Shown here: positions 17,164-26,538 of the stretch, in pieces
Position numbering within the stretch: position 1 is the stretch's first letter
How the letters are laid out: every line of letters begins with the position of its first letter
Origin: Yersinia similis
GTDB lineage: Bacteria; Pseudomonadota; Gammaproteobacteria; Enterobacterales; Enterobacteriaceae
NCBI RefSeq assembly: GCF_001053095.1
Contig: NZ_CGBP01000004.1
Coordinates: 62,001-126,000 of the forward strand
Reading direction: 5' to 3'
Length of the DNA: 64,000 nucleotides
Notes under the pieces: generated by a model
What the model saw: the letters and a program-made list of their open reading frames with translations, nothing else
Database searches by the model: none
What the model was told of the DNA's origin: nothing
Program-made: the position numbers and the translations under genes

Positions 17164-19827
17164 TTATGCCAGACGCGGGTTAACTTTATCAGCGTCGATA
17201 CCAAACTTAGTAATTGCTTCTGCAACTACACTGGTGTCGATGTCACCGCGTTTCGCCAATTCACCCAGAGCAGCAACCACAACATAAGAAGAATCAACTT
17301 CGAAGTGGTGACGCAGGTTCTCACGGCTGTCAGAACGGCCAAAACCGTCAGTGCCCAGTACACGGAACTCGCTGGCAGGAATAAAGTTACGAATTTGTTC
17401 AGCAAACAACTTCATGTAGTCAGTAGATGCAACAGCAGGGGCATCATTCATTACCTGAGCCACATAAGGAACACGTGGTGTTTCTGTCGGGTGCAGCATG
17501 TTCCAACGCTCACAATCCTGACCGTCACGGGCCAGTTCAGTGAAGGAGGTCACACTGTACACATCAGAACCTACGCCGTAGTCTTTAGCCAGAATCTGAG
17601 CCGCTTCGCGAACGTGACGCAAGATAGCACCAGAGCTCATCAGCTGCACTTTGCCTTTGCTACCTTCAACAGTTTCCAGTTTGTAGATACCTTTACGGAT
17701 ACCTTCTTCTGCGCCCTGTGGCATAGCTGGCATGTGATAGTTTTCGTTAAGCGTGGTCAGGTAGTAATAAACGTTTTCCTGCGCTTCACCATACATACGC
17801 TCCAGACCGTCATGCATGATGACGGCGACTTCGTAAGCATAGGCCGGATCGTAAGAGATACAGTTCGGGATAGTCAGTGACTGAATATGGCTATGACCGT
17901 CTTCATGTTGCAGGCCTTCGCCATTCAGGGTTGTACGACCTGAAGTACCACCGATCAAGAAGCCACGAGCTTGTTGGTCACCCGCCGCCCAGCACAGATC
18001 GCCAATACGTTGGAAACCGAACATTGAGTAGTAGATGTAGAATGGGATCATTGGCAGATCGTTGGTGCTGTATGAAGTCGCAGCAGCCAACCATGAAGAG
18101 GCAGCACCCAGTTCATTAATCCCTTCTTGCAGGATCTGGCCCTTCTCGTCTTCTTTGTAGTAAGCAACCTGTTCACGGTCTTGTGGGGTGTACTGCTGAC
18201 CATTCGGGCTGTAAATACCAATTTGACGGAACAGACCTTCCATACCGAAGGTGCGGGCTTCATCAGCGATGATTGGAACAATGCGATCTTTGATCGACTT
18301 GTTCTTCAGCATCACGTTCAGCACACGCACGAAGGCGATAGTGGTAGAGATCTCTTTATTCTGCTCTTCCAACAAGGAGCTGAAATCTGACAATGCAGGG
18401 ATTTCCAGCTTCTCGGTGAATTTAGGCATACGGGTTGGCACATAGCCTTCCAGCGCCTGACGACGTTCGTGCAGATATTTATACTCTTCAGAGTCTTTCT
18501 CGAAGGTGATGTATGGCAGGTTTTCGATTTCAGCATCGGCAACTGGCACATTGAAACGATCACGGAAGTGGCGAACCCCATCCATGTTCATTTTCTTCAC
18601 CTGGTGAGCAATATTTTTACCTTCAGCCGTTTCACCCATGCCGTAACCTTTAATGGTATGGGCCAGGATAACCGTTGGTTTACCTTGAGTTTCTTGCGCT
18701 TTTTTCAGTGCAGCAAAGACTTTCTTCGGATCATGACCACCCCGGTTCAGAGACCAGATCTCATCGTCAGTCATGTCTTTCACTAATGCAGCCGTTTCTG
18801 GGAAGCGGCCAAAGAAGTGTTCACGCACATAGGCGCCGTCTTTAGATTTAAACGTCTGGTAGTCACCATCCAGCGTTTCGTTCATCAATTGGATCAGTTT
18901 GCCGCTGGTATCTTTACGCAGCAGTTCATCCCAACGACCACCCCAAATGACTTTCAGAACCTGCCAGCCAGCACCATTGAAGATACCTTCCAGCTCATTA
19001 ATGATTTTACCGTTACCAGTAACCGGGCCATCAAGGCGCTGCAAGTTACAGTTAATAACGAAGACCAGGTTATCCAATTTTTCACGGGTCGCGATGGTGA
19101 TCGCACCTTTGGATTCCGGCTCATCCATCTCACCGTCACCCAAGAAGGCGTAAACAGTCTGTGCTGAAGTGTCTTTCAGACCACGGTGCGAGAGGTATTT
19201 CAGGAATTTGGCCTGATAAATTGCACTGATTGGACCCAGCCCCATAGATACTGTTGGGAACTGCCAGAATTCAGGCATCAGTTTTGGATGCGGGTATGAA
19301 GACAGACCTTTACCGTGAACTTCCTGACGGAAGTTATTCATTTGATCTTCAGTCAAACGGCCTTCCAGGAAGGCGCGCGCGTAAACACCTGGAGAAATGT
19401 GGCCCTGGAAGTAAACCAGATCGCCACCATCTTTTTGGTTACGGGCACGGAAGAAGTGGTTGAAGCAAACCTCGTAGAATGTAGCAGAAGACTGGAAGGA
19501 CGCCATGTGGCCCCCCAAATCCAGGTCTTTCTTAGATGCACGCAACACCATCATCACCGCATTCCAACGGATAGCAGAACGAATACGACGCTCCAGATCC
19601 AGATTGCCAGGGTAAGCGGGTTCGTCTTCTACTGCGATGGTGTTGATGTAATCACGGTTTGCAGAACCTGCAGCAACACTCACGCCACCTTTACGGGCTT
19701 CGCCCAAGACCTGATCAATCAGATACTGAGCACGCTCAACACCCTCTTCACGGATGACCGATTCGATCGCCTGTAGCCAGTCGCGGGTTTCGATCGGATC
19801 CACGTCATTATTTAAACGTTCTGACAT
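17164..19827 (-). CDS. aceE: Pyruvate dehydrogenase E1 component
   Basis: Thiamine diphosphate enzyme that decarboxylates pyruvate and acetylates the E2 lipoyl group. 887 residues, identical to E. coli. ThDP motif begins GDGEMDEPES near residue 230 and ends in NLVFVINCNLQ. The N-terminus NDVDPIETRDWLQAIESVIR is the E2-contacting region. The C-terminal domain contains the usual DGFGRSDSRENLR. First enzyme gene of the pdhR-aceE-aceF operon; the 195-bp gap to pdhR has no gene. Confidence 0.99.
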   Translation of the reverse strand: MSERLNNDVDPIETRDWLQAIESVIREEGVERAQYLIDQVLGEARKGGVSVAAGSANRDYINTIAVEDEPAYPGNLDLERRIRSAIRWNAVMMVLRASKKDLDLGGHMASFQSSATFYEVCFNHFFRARNQKDGGDLVYFQGHISPGVYARAFLEGRLTEDQMNNFRQEVHGKGLSSYPHPKLMPEFWQFPTVSMGLGPISAIYQAKFLKYLSHRGLKDTSAQTVYAFLGDGEMDEPESKGAITIATREKLDNLVFVINCNLQRLDGPVTGNGKIINELEGIFNGAGWQVLKVIWGGRWDELLRKDTSGKLIQLMNETLDGDYQTFKSKDGAYVREHFFGRFPETAALVKDMTDDEIWSLNRGGHDPKKVFAALKKAQETQGKPTVILAHTIKGYGMGETAEGKNIAHQVKKMNMDGVRHFRDRFNVPVADAEIENLPYITFEKDSEEYKYLHERRQALEGYVPTRMPKFTEKLEIPALSDFSSLLEEQNKEISTTIAFVRVLNVMLKNKSIKDRIVPIIADEARTFGMEGLFRQIGIYSPNGQQYTPQDREQVAYYKEDEKGQILQEGINELGAASSWLAAATSYSTNDLPMIPFYIYYSMFGFQRIGDLCWAAGDQQARGFLIGGTSGRTTLNGEGLQHEDGHSHIQSLTIPNCISYDPAYAYEVAVIMHDGLERMYGEAQENVYYYLTTLNENYHMPAMPQGAEEGIRKGIYKLETVEGSKGKVQLMSSGAILRHVREAAQILAKDYGVGSDVYSVTSFTELARDGQDCERWNMLHPTETPRVPYVAQVMNDAPAVASTDYMKLFAEQIRNFIPASEFRVLGTDGFGRSDSRENLRHHFEVDSSYVVVAALGELAKRGDIDTSVVAEAITKFGIDADKVNPRLA

Positions 19828-20022
19828 GGTGGTATTCCTTATTTATTTCTAATGGTTTATTTGGAGTCCATCTTCTAATGCTTTAACACAAGGCTAAAGC
19901 ACACGCCCTGGTGAAGAACAGAAAGATAGGCCCATCAGTTTAGTTGCCGCTAATAATTCTCAAATGAGAATCCAAAACGAGTTATTGAGGTCTTGCAGAG
20001 GCGCAACCCGAATGATTCGTTT

Positions 20023-20787
20023 CTACTCCTTGCGCTGTTGGAGCCGGCGCAAAGATCGCTCACGGCGACTGTGCTCCCGGCTAAGATCCAACAGAATCTC
20101 CTCAATAAACGCCAAGTGACGGTGCGATGCTTCTCGTGCTTTTTCTGGTTCACGTGCCACAATCGCCTCGAAAATCCTGGCTCGGTGACTGCTCACAGTG
20201 GCCAACATTTCGCGGCGCAAGTAGAGCAATTCAAAGTTTTGTCTGACGTTTTGCTCCAGCATTGGCCCCATACAACGGAGTAAATGCAGCAAGACCACAT
20301 TATGTGCGGCCTCTGTGACCGCCACTTGATACTGCATCACCGCATCGGCTTCAGCATCCAAATCACCGTTATCCTGCGCTTGCTGGATGACAGTATGGCA
20401 CTCACGGATACGTTGCAGATCTTCATCAGTGCCACGCAGTGCTGCGTAGTAGGCAGCAATACCTTCGAGGGCATGACGGGTTTCAAGCAGGTCGAATTGT
20501 GCTTCTGGATGGTCTGCCAACAGTTCAGCTAGCGGATCGCTAAAACTTTGCCACAGATTGGTCTGAACGAAGGTACCCCCTCCCTGACGACGCAACAGTA
20601 AGCCTTTAGCTTCTAATCGCTGAATGGCTTCTCTCAAAGAAGGTCGGGAAACATCAAATTGCTTCGCCAACTCACGTTCAGGCAGTAACTTTTCACCCGG
20701 ACGCAGCGTCCCTTCCAAGATCAAGTATTCGAGCTGCTGCTCGATTACATCTGATAGTTTGGGTTGACGTATTTTGTTGTAGGCCAT
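20023..20787 (-). CDS. pdhR: GntR/FadR-family repressor of the pyruvate dehydrogenase operon
   Basis: Pyruvate-responsive repressor of pdhR-aceEF and, in E. coli, of some respiratory genes. The ATG at 20787 gives [11 protein letters not shown] and 254 residues, the family length; an upstream ATG (20853) would place the start inside the operator and is rejected. Winged helix-turn-helix in about residues 9-77 ([20 protein letters not shown], then [14 protein letters not shown]), then an all-helical FCD ligand domain. The C-terminus is Arg-rich. Its own operator lies 52 bp upstream of the start. Confidence 0.97.
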   Translation of the reverse strand: MAYNKIRQPKLSDVIEQQLEYLILEGTLRPGEKLLPERELAKQFDVSRPSLREAIQRLEAKGLLLRRQGGGTFVQTNLWQSFSDPLAELLADHPEAQFDLLETRHALEGIAAYYAALRGTDEDLQRIRECHTVIQQAQDNGDLDAEADAVMQYQVAVTEAAHNVVLLHLLRCMGPMLEQNVRQNFELLYLRREMLATVSSHRARIFEAIVAREPEKAREASHRHLAFIEEILLDLSREHSRRERSLRRLQQRKE

Positions 20788-20838
20788 ATTTGGTGTAAGC
20801 CGTATTGAGTGAATCGTCTCTGCGGGTGGCGCGGAGTC

Positions 20839-20855
20839 AATTGGTAATACCAATT
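20839..20855 (-). promoter_or_regulatory. PdhR operator
   Basis: AATTGGTaatACCAATT, a perfect 7+3+7 palindrome matching the PdhR box consensus ATTGGTnnnACCAAT. It lies between the pdhR start and the expected promoter, giving autorepression. A weaker TGGTaatACCA (20993-21003) is 150 bp further upstream. Confidence 0.93.
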
Positions 20856-21072
20856 TAAAAAACGTGACGATAAAGTAACAAAGTATTCACTAGCTGTCCA
20901 TACGGACCTTGACCGAAATCATGAAACCCAGCACATTTTAACAACTTTATGAATAAAGCAGAGCAAAGTGATAACGTACCGGTGGTAATACCATTACCTG
21001 ACGCTACCGAATATTAACCTTGATAAAACGTATAATTAGGCAAGCTGAAGCGTTATAGTTATTTAATTATTA

Positions 21073-21103
21073 AATTTAAATTCATATTTTTTGAATTTAA
21101 ATT
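21073..21103. other. AT-rich inverted repeat in the pdhR-aroP divergent region
   Basis: AATTTAAATTCA, seven bases, then TGAATTTAAATT: a perfect 12-bp inverted repeat made only of A, T and one G/C. A second palindrome, TGTGAATaaaATTCACA, is at 21313-21329. The 810-bp region between pdhR and aroP otherwise holds only the PdhR and TyrR sites. Confidence 0.6.
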
Positions 21104-21339
21104 CACATTTAACTAAATGAACGTCATATCTACTTTTTCTTTCATCAGCGCACCAGCATGACTCTTTTTCCTCACTATAAGATTTTTTCCAAAATATCAG
21201 TTTGATCACGTATCAATATATTTATTGCCATTCTGCTCAAAAATTAGACAACTAAAAAAGAAAGCAGATGCAAAAAATTTTTCATACCACTATTCTCTCT
21301 CAAACGGTAGCCTGTGAATAAAATTCACAACAGGATTAT

Positions 21340-21380
21340 CGTAAAGAAAAAAATACAATGGATGTAATAAAAAAATTACA
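21340..21380 (+). promoter_or_regulatory. Pair of TyrR-like boxes upstream of aroP
   Basis: The consensus is TGTAAA-N6-TTTACA with an essential G-N14-C. Box 1, TGTAAT-AAAAAA-ATTACA at 21363-21380, matches 10 of 12. Box 2, CGTAAA-GAAAAA-AATACA at 21340-21357, matches 9 of 12. Starts are 23 bp apart, a strong-plus-weak spacing known for TyrR-controlled promoters including E. coli aroP. Confidence 0.7.
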
Positions 21381-21597
21381 TAACTACCCAAAATCACTGG
21401 CGTTGTAAGCAAGCAACAATCAAATGGATTCCGATAAGTTTACTCCGGCAAGCGATTCGAGTAATGGTAAGTGGTTCAAGTGACGGTAAGTGGTCCAAGT
21501 GAATGTAGCTAGCGCCTCTGTAACGTCAAAAATGAAGGGTATAGCAAAAGGCTAAGATTAAGCCCGCGAGTAGTCACAACGACAGAGGATGCAATTG

Positions 21598-22983
21598 ATG
21601 AGTGTTCAACAAGAGGATGCTGAGCTAAAACGGGGGCTTAAAAACCGCCATATTCAGCTTATTGCCCTAGGTGGTGCAATTGGTACCGGACTCTTCCTCG
21701 GCATAGCGCAAACCATCAAAATGGCTGGTCCTTCGGTTTTACTGGGGTATGCAATTGGTGGTTTTATTGCGTTCCTGATTATGCGCCAGCTAGGAGAAAT
21801 GGTGGTCGAGGAGCCTGTAGCCGGTTCCTTTAGTCACTTTGCGTATAAATATTGGGGAAATTTTGCCGGTTTTGCTTCTGGCTGGAACTACTGGGTACTT
21901 TATGTGTTAGTGGCGATGGCCGAGCTGACCGCCGTGGGTATCTATGTGCAATATTGGTGGCCAGAGATCCCAACCTGGGTCTCCGCCGCTATCTTCTTCT
22001 TGGCCATCAACGCCATCAATCTGGCTAACGTAAAAGTCTATGGTGAGATGGAATTTTGGTTTGCCATCATTAAAGTGGTCGCGATTATTGCGATGATTTT
22101 ATTTGGCGGTTACCTGCTCATTAGTGGCCGGGGTGGCCCAGAAGCCACGGTAACCAACTTATGGGCCCAAGGCGGTTTCTTCCCGAATGGCATCATGGGT
22201 CTGGTGATGGCAATGGCAGTCATTATGTTCTCTTTCGGTGGCCTTGAATTAGTGGGTATCACCGCAGCAGAAGCAGAAGACCCCGCCAAAAGCATTCCAA
22301 AAGCAACCAATCAGGTTATCTACCGTATCCTTCTGTTTTATATAGGTTCTCTGGCAATATTATTATCACTCTACCCATGGGGAAAAGTGGTCGAAGGCGG
22401 CAGCCCATTCGTATTGATTTTCGATGCACTGGACAGTAATGCAGTCGCCACTGTCTTAAATATTGTCGTACTGACGGCTGCACTTTCGGTCTACAACAGC
22501 TGCGTTTACTGTAACAGCCGCATGCTGTTTGGTTTAGCTAAACAAGGTAACGGCCCGAAAATCCTGTTGAAAGTGGATGGGCGAGGTGTTCCAGTCATTG
22601 CGATTGCTGTTTCTGCGTTTGCTACCGCTTTCTGTGTACTGATTAACTACCTGTTACCTGGCCGTGCCTTTGAATTGCTGATGGCATTAGTGGTATCAGC
22701 TTTAGTGATCAACTGGGCGATGATTAGCCTGGCACATCTTAAATTCCGTGCGGCGAAAAACCGCCAGGGCGTAACCCCACAATTCAAAGCATTTTGGTAT
22801 CCGTTCGGTAACTGTCTGTGCTTATTGTTTTTGGCTGGCATCTTAGTGATCATGTTTCTGACACCCGACATCCGGATTTCAGTACTACTTATTCCTGCCT
22901 GGGTAGTCGTCCTAGCGATTGGTTATATTCTGAAGAATCAGACCCAGCAGCAGAGCACTGGCAGTAGGAAAGTAACCAAGTAA
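21598..22983 (+). CDS. aroP: Aromatic amino acid permease
   Basis: Proton-linked uptake of Phe, Tyr and Trp through the inner membrane; APC superfamily with 12 hydrophobic segments. 461 residues from the ATG at 21598, for which AGAGG is nine bases upstream; an ATG at 21589 abuts that ribosome site and a TTG sits between. Family signatures: LKRGLKNRHIQLIALGGAIG at the N-terminus, MRQLGEMVVEEPVAGSFSHF and SFGGLELVGITAAEAEDP. AroP rather than PheP is preferred because of synteny with pdhR and ampE and the TyrR boxes. The stop codon lies inside an 8-bp tandem repeat. Confidence 0.95.
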   Translation: MSVQQEDAELKRGLKNRHIQLIALGGAIGTGLFLGIAQTIKMAGPSVLLGYAIGGFIAFLIMRQLGEMVVEEPVAGSFSHFAYKYWGNFAGFASGWNYWVLYVLVAMAELTAVGIYVQYWWPEIPTWVSAAIFFLAINAINLANVKVYGEMEFWFAIIKVVAIIAMILFGGYLLISGRGGPEATVTNLWAQGGFFPNGIMGLVMAMAVIMFSFGGLELVGITAAEAEDPAKSIPKATNQVIYRILLFYIGSLAILLSLYPWGKVVEGGSPFVLIFDALDSNAVATVLNIVVLTAALSVYNSCVYCNSRMLFGLAKQGNGPKILLKVDGRGVPVIAIAVSAFATAFCVLINYLLPGRAFELLMALVVSALVINWAMISLAHLKFRAAKNRQGVTPQFKAFWYPFGNCLCLLFLAGILVIMFLTPDIRISVLLIPAWVVVLAIGYILKNQTQQQSTGSRKVTK

Positions 22984-23007
22984 CCAAGTAACCAAGTAAC
23001 CAAGTAA
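22971..23007. repeat. 8-bp tandem repeat spanning the aroP stop codon
   Basis: AGTAACCA occurs four times in perfect tandem (22971-23002), then AGTAA. The aroP TAA (22981-22983) is in the second copy. As the first copies fix the frame, gain or loss of later units leaves the protein end unchanged. Confidence 0.95.
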
Positions 23008-23050
23008 AGAATAGCCCGTTTCCTTGGAAACCCGCTAGTTAGCCTTATCA

Positions 23051-23073
23051 AGGCCAGCACTAAGTGCTGGCCT
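23051..23073. terminator. Hairpin between convergent aroP and ampE
   Basis: AGGCCAGCAC-TAA-GTGCTGGCCT, a perfect 10-bp stem 68 bases after the aroP stop. No strong T run on either side; likely a terminator or 3' end hairpin. Confidence 0.7.
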
Positions 23074-23188
23074 GAGGTTATTGACAAAGTGCCCGAGGCA
23101 GAGAGCATGGGTACGCTGAGACGCCCAATTATTGGGGTAACCAATTATTGGGCACAATAATCCCCAAGCATCGGAATCCATTAGCGTA

Positions 23189-24043
23189 TTAAACCAGTGC
23201 GCCGTAAATCGTCAGTAATGCGACGACGACAATGATCGTCAATGTAACTTTTCGGGCTAAAGACACCGCTGCGCGGGGTGTCTGCACCGGATCTAAATGC
23301 GGTTCTCGTGCCAAAGAATACTGAGCAAGCCGCGTCAGCACCTGATATTGCTGAGAGTGGAAATCGCCCAATGAAGCAAGCCAAGCGGGCATAGCCCTTT
23401 CACCATGCCCCAACAAAGCATAGGCAACGCCGACTAACCGCACAGGAACCCAATCCAGCCAATGCAGGATACCGTCAATACCCGTTTGAGAACGCTCTAA
23501 AGGCGTGTGATGGCGTGCTAACCACGTTTGATATCCTCGTAATATGGCATAACCAGCCAACGCTACAGGGCCATAGCTGCCACACACAATAAGCCAGAAA
23601 ATAGGGGCTAAATAGTAGCGAAAGTTAATCCACAGCAAGGCATTTTGCAAAGATTGCAGACGGTCCTTCTCACCACTTTCTATCGGCAAACCATGAATTA
23701 GCGCGAGTTCCTCTGCCATTTTATCTGTAGCATGCATATCGCCTTGGCGAGCAGCTTTCAAATATGCACGGTAGTGCCTACGAATCCCCCCCGCCCCAAT
23801 ACACATTAGGCAAATCAGGATCCAAAGCAATAATAGTGGGAAGCCAAACAAAATATTTTGCACTAATTGCAAAATCCCCCAAACCAGCACCATCCATAGG
23901 ACAGTTAACAAAATGGTTTGTATCAAGGAAAATCGCTGCAAGCGGGCAAATACAACTTCAAGGCGGTGATCTAACTGCCAATGTTCGCCCAGTTTAAACA
24001 AGCGCTCCCATGCCAGCACCAGTAACAGCGTAAACAATGTCAT
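23189..24043 (-). CDS. ampE: AmpE family inner-membrane protein
   Basis: 284 residues, same as E. coli. Opening [29 protein letters not shown] is nearly invariant in the family. Four hydrophobic segments: two at about residues 40-85, one around 145-165, and one at the C-terminus ([18 protein letters not shown]). AmpE is described as an accessory of beta-lactamase regulation with a possible signalling role; the function is not settled. In E. coli ampD and ampE are directly adjacent; here 255 bp with a short duplication separate them, so ampE may have its own promoter. Confidence 0.95.
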   Translation of the reverse strand: MTLFTLLLVLAWERLFKLGEHWQLDHRLEVVFARLQRFSLIQTILLTVLWMVLVWGILQLVQNILFGFPLLLLWILICLMCIGAGGIRRHYRAYLKAARQGDMHATDKMAEELALIHGLPIESGEKDRLQSLQNALLWINFRYYLAPIFWLIVCGSYGPVALAGYAILRGYQTWLARHHTPLERSQTGIDGILHWLDWVPVRLVGVAYALLGHGERAMPAWLASLGDFHSQQYQVLTRLAQYSLAREPHLDPVQTPRAAVSLARKVTLTIIVVVALLTIYGALV

Positions 24044-24227
24044 TAGTTCTTATTCTCCCTTCGATTGAACCTATCCTGAGACAGGGCATATACCCTATGG
24101 CATTCATGAATGACAGAACCAGACAGCATTCGGGATGGATCTATCCCCTAGCGATAAATACCTGCCTGATAATAAGACTGCATTAACTTTACTGAGTTAC
24201 AGAGATTATATGGTTGTACAGAGTATG

Positions 24228-24260
24228 TAGTTAAATAGATCATATAGTTAAATAGATCAT
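24228..24260. repeat. 17-bp direct duplication in the ampD-ampE gap
   Basis: TAGTTAAATAGATCATA at 24228-24244 is followed at once by TAGTTAAATAGATCAT at 24245-24260. The rest of the 255-bp gap shows no gene. Confidence 0.9.
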
Positions 24261-24298
24261 GCAATTACACTGGCTATGTGATGCCACCGACAACCTGA

Positions 24299-24850
24299 TC
24301 ATACAAGCAACTTAGCTAAACTTTGTTGATAAAAAAACCAATCAAAGGCTGGCCCTGGATCTGTTTTACGCCCTGGTGCGATATCACTGTGACCAGTCAC
24401 CCGCTCTACCGTTATTGGATAGTGGGCAAATAAAACTGCACTGATCTCAGTCAGCCGTTGATATTGCACGGGAGTAAACGGTAACACATCTGTCCCTTCC
24501 AGCTCGATCCCAATAGAAAAATCGTTACATCGCTCACGCCCAGAAAATACTGAAACACCTGCATGCCTGGCCCGTTTATCAAACGGAATATACTGAATGA
24601 TTTCACCATCACGGCGAATCAAACAATGGGCCGAGACGCGTAAATGTACAATATCAGCAAAATAGGGATGCTCATCGGCATTGAGTGTCCCGGTGAAGAG
24701 CTGATCGATATAGGGGCCACCAAACTCACTGGGCGGTAGACTGATACTATGAATCACCAGCAGAGAGGGCGTTTCGCCCTCTGGCCGCTGATCAAAATGG
24801 GGGGAAAGCACCTGTTTAACCCCGACAATCCAGCCGTTTTCCAGTAGCAT
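24299..24850 (-). CDS. ampD: 1,6-anhydro-N-acetylmuramyl-L-alanine amidase AmpD
   Basis: Cytoplasmic zinc amidase that cleaves the peptide from anhydro-muropeptides during cell-wall recycling; loss derepresses AmpR-controlled beta-lactamase where present. The second of two adjacent ATG codons (24850) is chosen, with GGAG six bases upstream, giving 183 residues as in E. coli. Zinc ligands His34 (LVIHSIS), His154 (TGHSD) and Asp164 (KTDPGPAFDW) are in place. It is divergent from nadC with 112 bp between starts. Confidence 0.97.
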   Translation of the reverse strand: MLLENGWIVGVKQVLSPHFDQRPEGETPSLLVIHSISLPPSEFGGPYIDQLFTGTLNADEHPYFADIVHLRVSAHCLIRRDGEIIQYIPFDKRARHAGVSVFSGRERCNDFSIGIELEGTDVLPFTPVQYQRLTEISAVLFAHYPITVERVTGHSDIAPGRKTDPGPAFDWFFYQQSLAKLLV

Positions 24851-24899
24851 CATTTACTCCAGTCATCCTGATCGTTCACTTTGAGCGGCTCTTTGATAG

Positions 24900-25871
<972 letters not shown>

Positions 25872-25886
25872 CCCTACCAAACTATC

Positions 25887-25942
25887 TTCGGCGGATAGCA
25901 ATTATTATCAGGTCAATATCCTGTTTTGCGAGTACCGCCGAA
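25887..25942. other. Inverted repeat between nadC and ppdD
   Basis: TTCGGCGG (25887-25894) and CCGCCGAA (25935-25942) are perfect complements 40 bases apart. It may mark the end of the nadC transcript or a small rearranged element; no T run follows. Confidence 0.4.
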
Positions 25943-26073
25943 GTTATCTGTCACGTCATTGTAACAACCTAAATATCCGTCAATACGTCCCGCAATTCAG
26001 CGCAAAGCCCCTGTTGATATGAATTAAAAAACGGCACCCTACCTCCAGTTGCTAAAACACATGGAGGGGTAAA

Positions 26074-26538
26074 ATGACTAAACATCAGGGTTTAACATTA
26101 CAGAAAGGTTTTACATTAATTGAACTGATGGTTGCGATTGCTATCATCGCGGTCCTCAGTGGTATTGGAATTCCCTCGTATCAGCGTTATATCCAAAAAG
26201 CAGCACTCACCGACATGCTACAAGCCATTGTCCCCTACAAGATGGCAGTAGAGCTTTGCGCTCTCGAGCAATCTAACCTTGATAGCTGCAACGCAGGCAG
26301 TAATGGAATCCCAGCAGGGCAAATATCGCGTTATATCAATGCAATAAATATTGCCAAAGGTGTTATTACATTAAGCGGACAACACACACTTACTGGCCTG
26401 ACATTGGCAATATCACCAACCCGAAACAGCAATGGAAATTTAATCTGGACCAGAACGTGTACGGCAACAGATAGTGCCATGACTGATAGCTGTAAAATGG
26501 TATTCCGCTTTAATGATAAGGACCCATCAAATGGCTGA
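26074..26538 (+). CDS. ppdD: Type IV pilin precursor (prepilin) PpdD
   Basis: Major type IV pilin homologue of E. coli PpdD. 154 residues from the ATG at 26074 with GGAGGGG just upstream. The prepilin peptidase site is QKG-FTLIE (cleavage after Gly12, mature Glu5 present), followed by the hydrophobic assembly helix LMVAIAIIAVLSGIGIPSYQ. Four cysteines in the mature part suggest two disulphides. First gene of a ppdD-hofB-hofC operon, overlapping hofB by 8 bp. No prepilin peptidase, PilQ or retraction ATPase is in this window; they are normally elsewhere in the chromosome. Confidence 0.95.
   Translation: MTKHQGLTLQKGFTLIELMVAIAIIAVLSGIGIPSYQRYIQKAALTDMLQAIVPYKMAVELCALEQSNLDSCNAGSNGIPAGQISRYINAINIAKGVITLSGQHTLTGLTLAISPTRNSNGNLIWTRTCTATDSAMTDSCKMVFRFNDKDPSNG

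Noticed and set aside
16666-17880. 404-codon open frame on the plus strand
   Set aside because: It is antisense to aceF and aceE, which are full-length and conserved; its Ser/Thr-rich translation is the usual mirror of highly expressed codon use. No ribosome site and no family.
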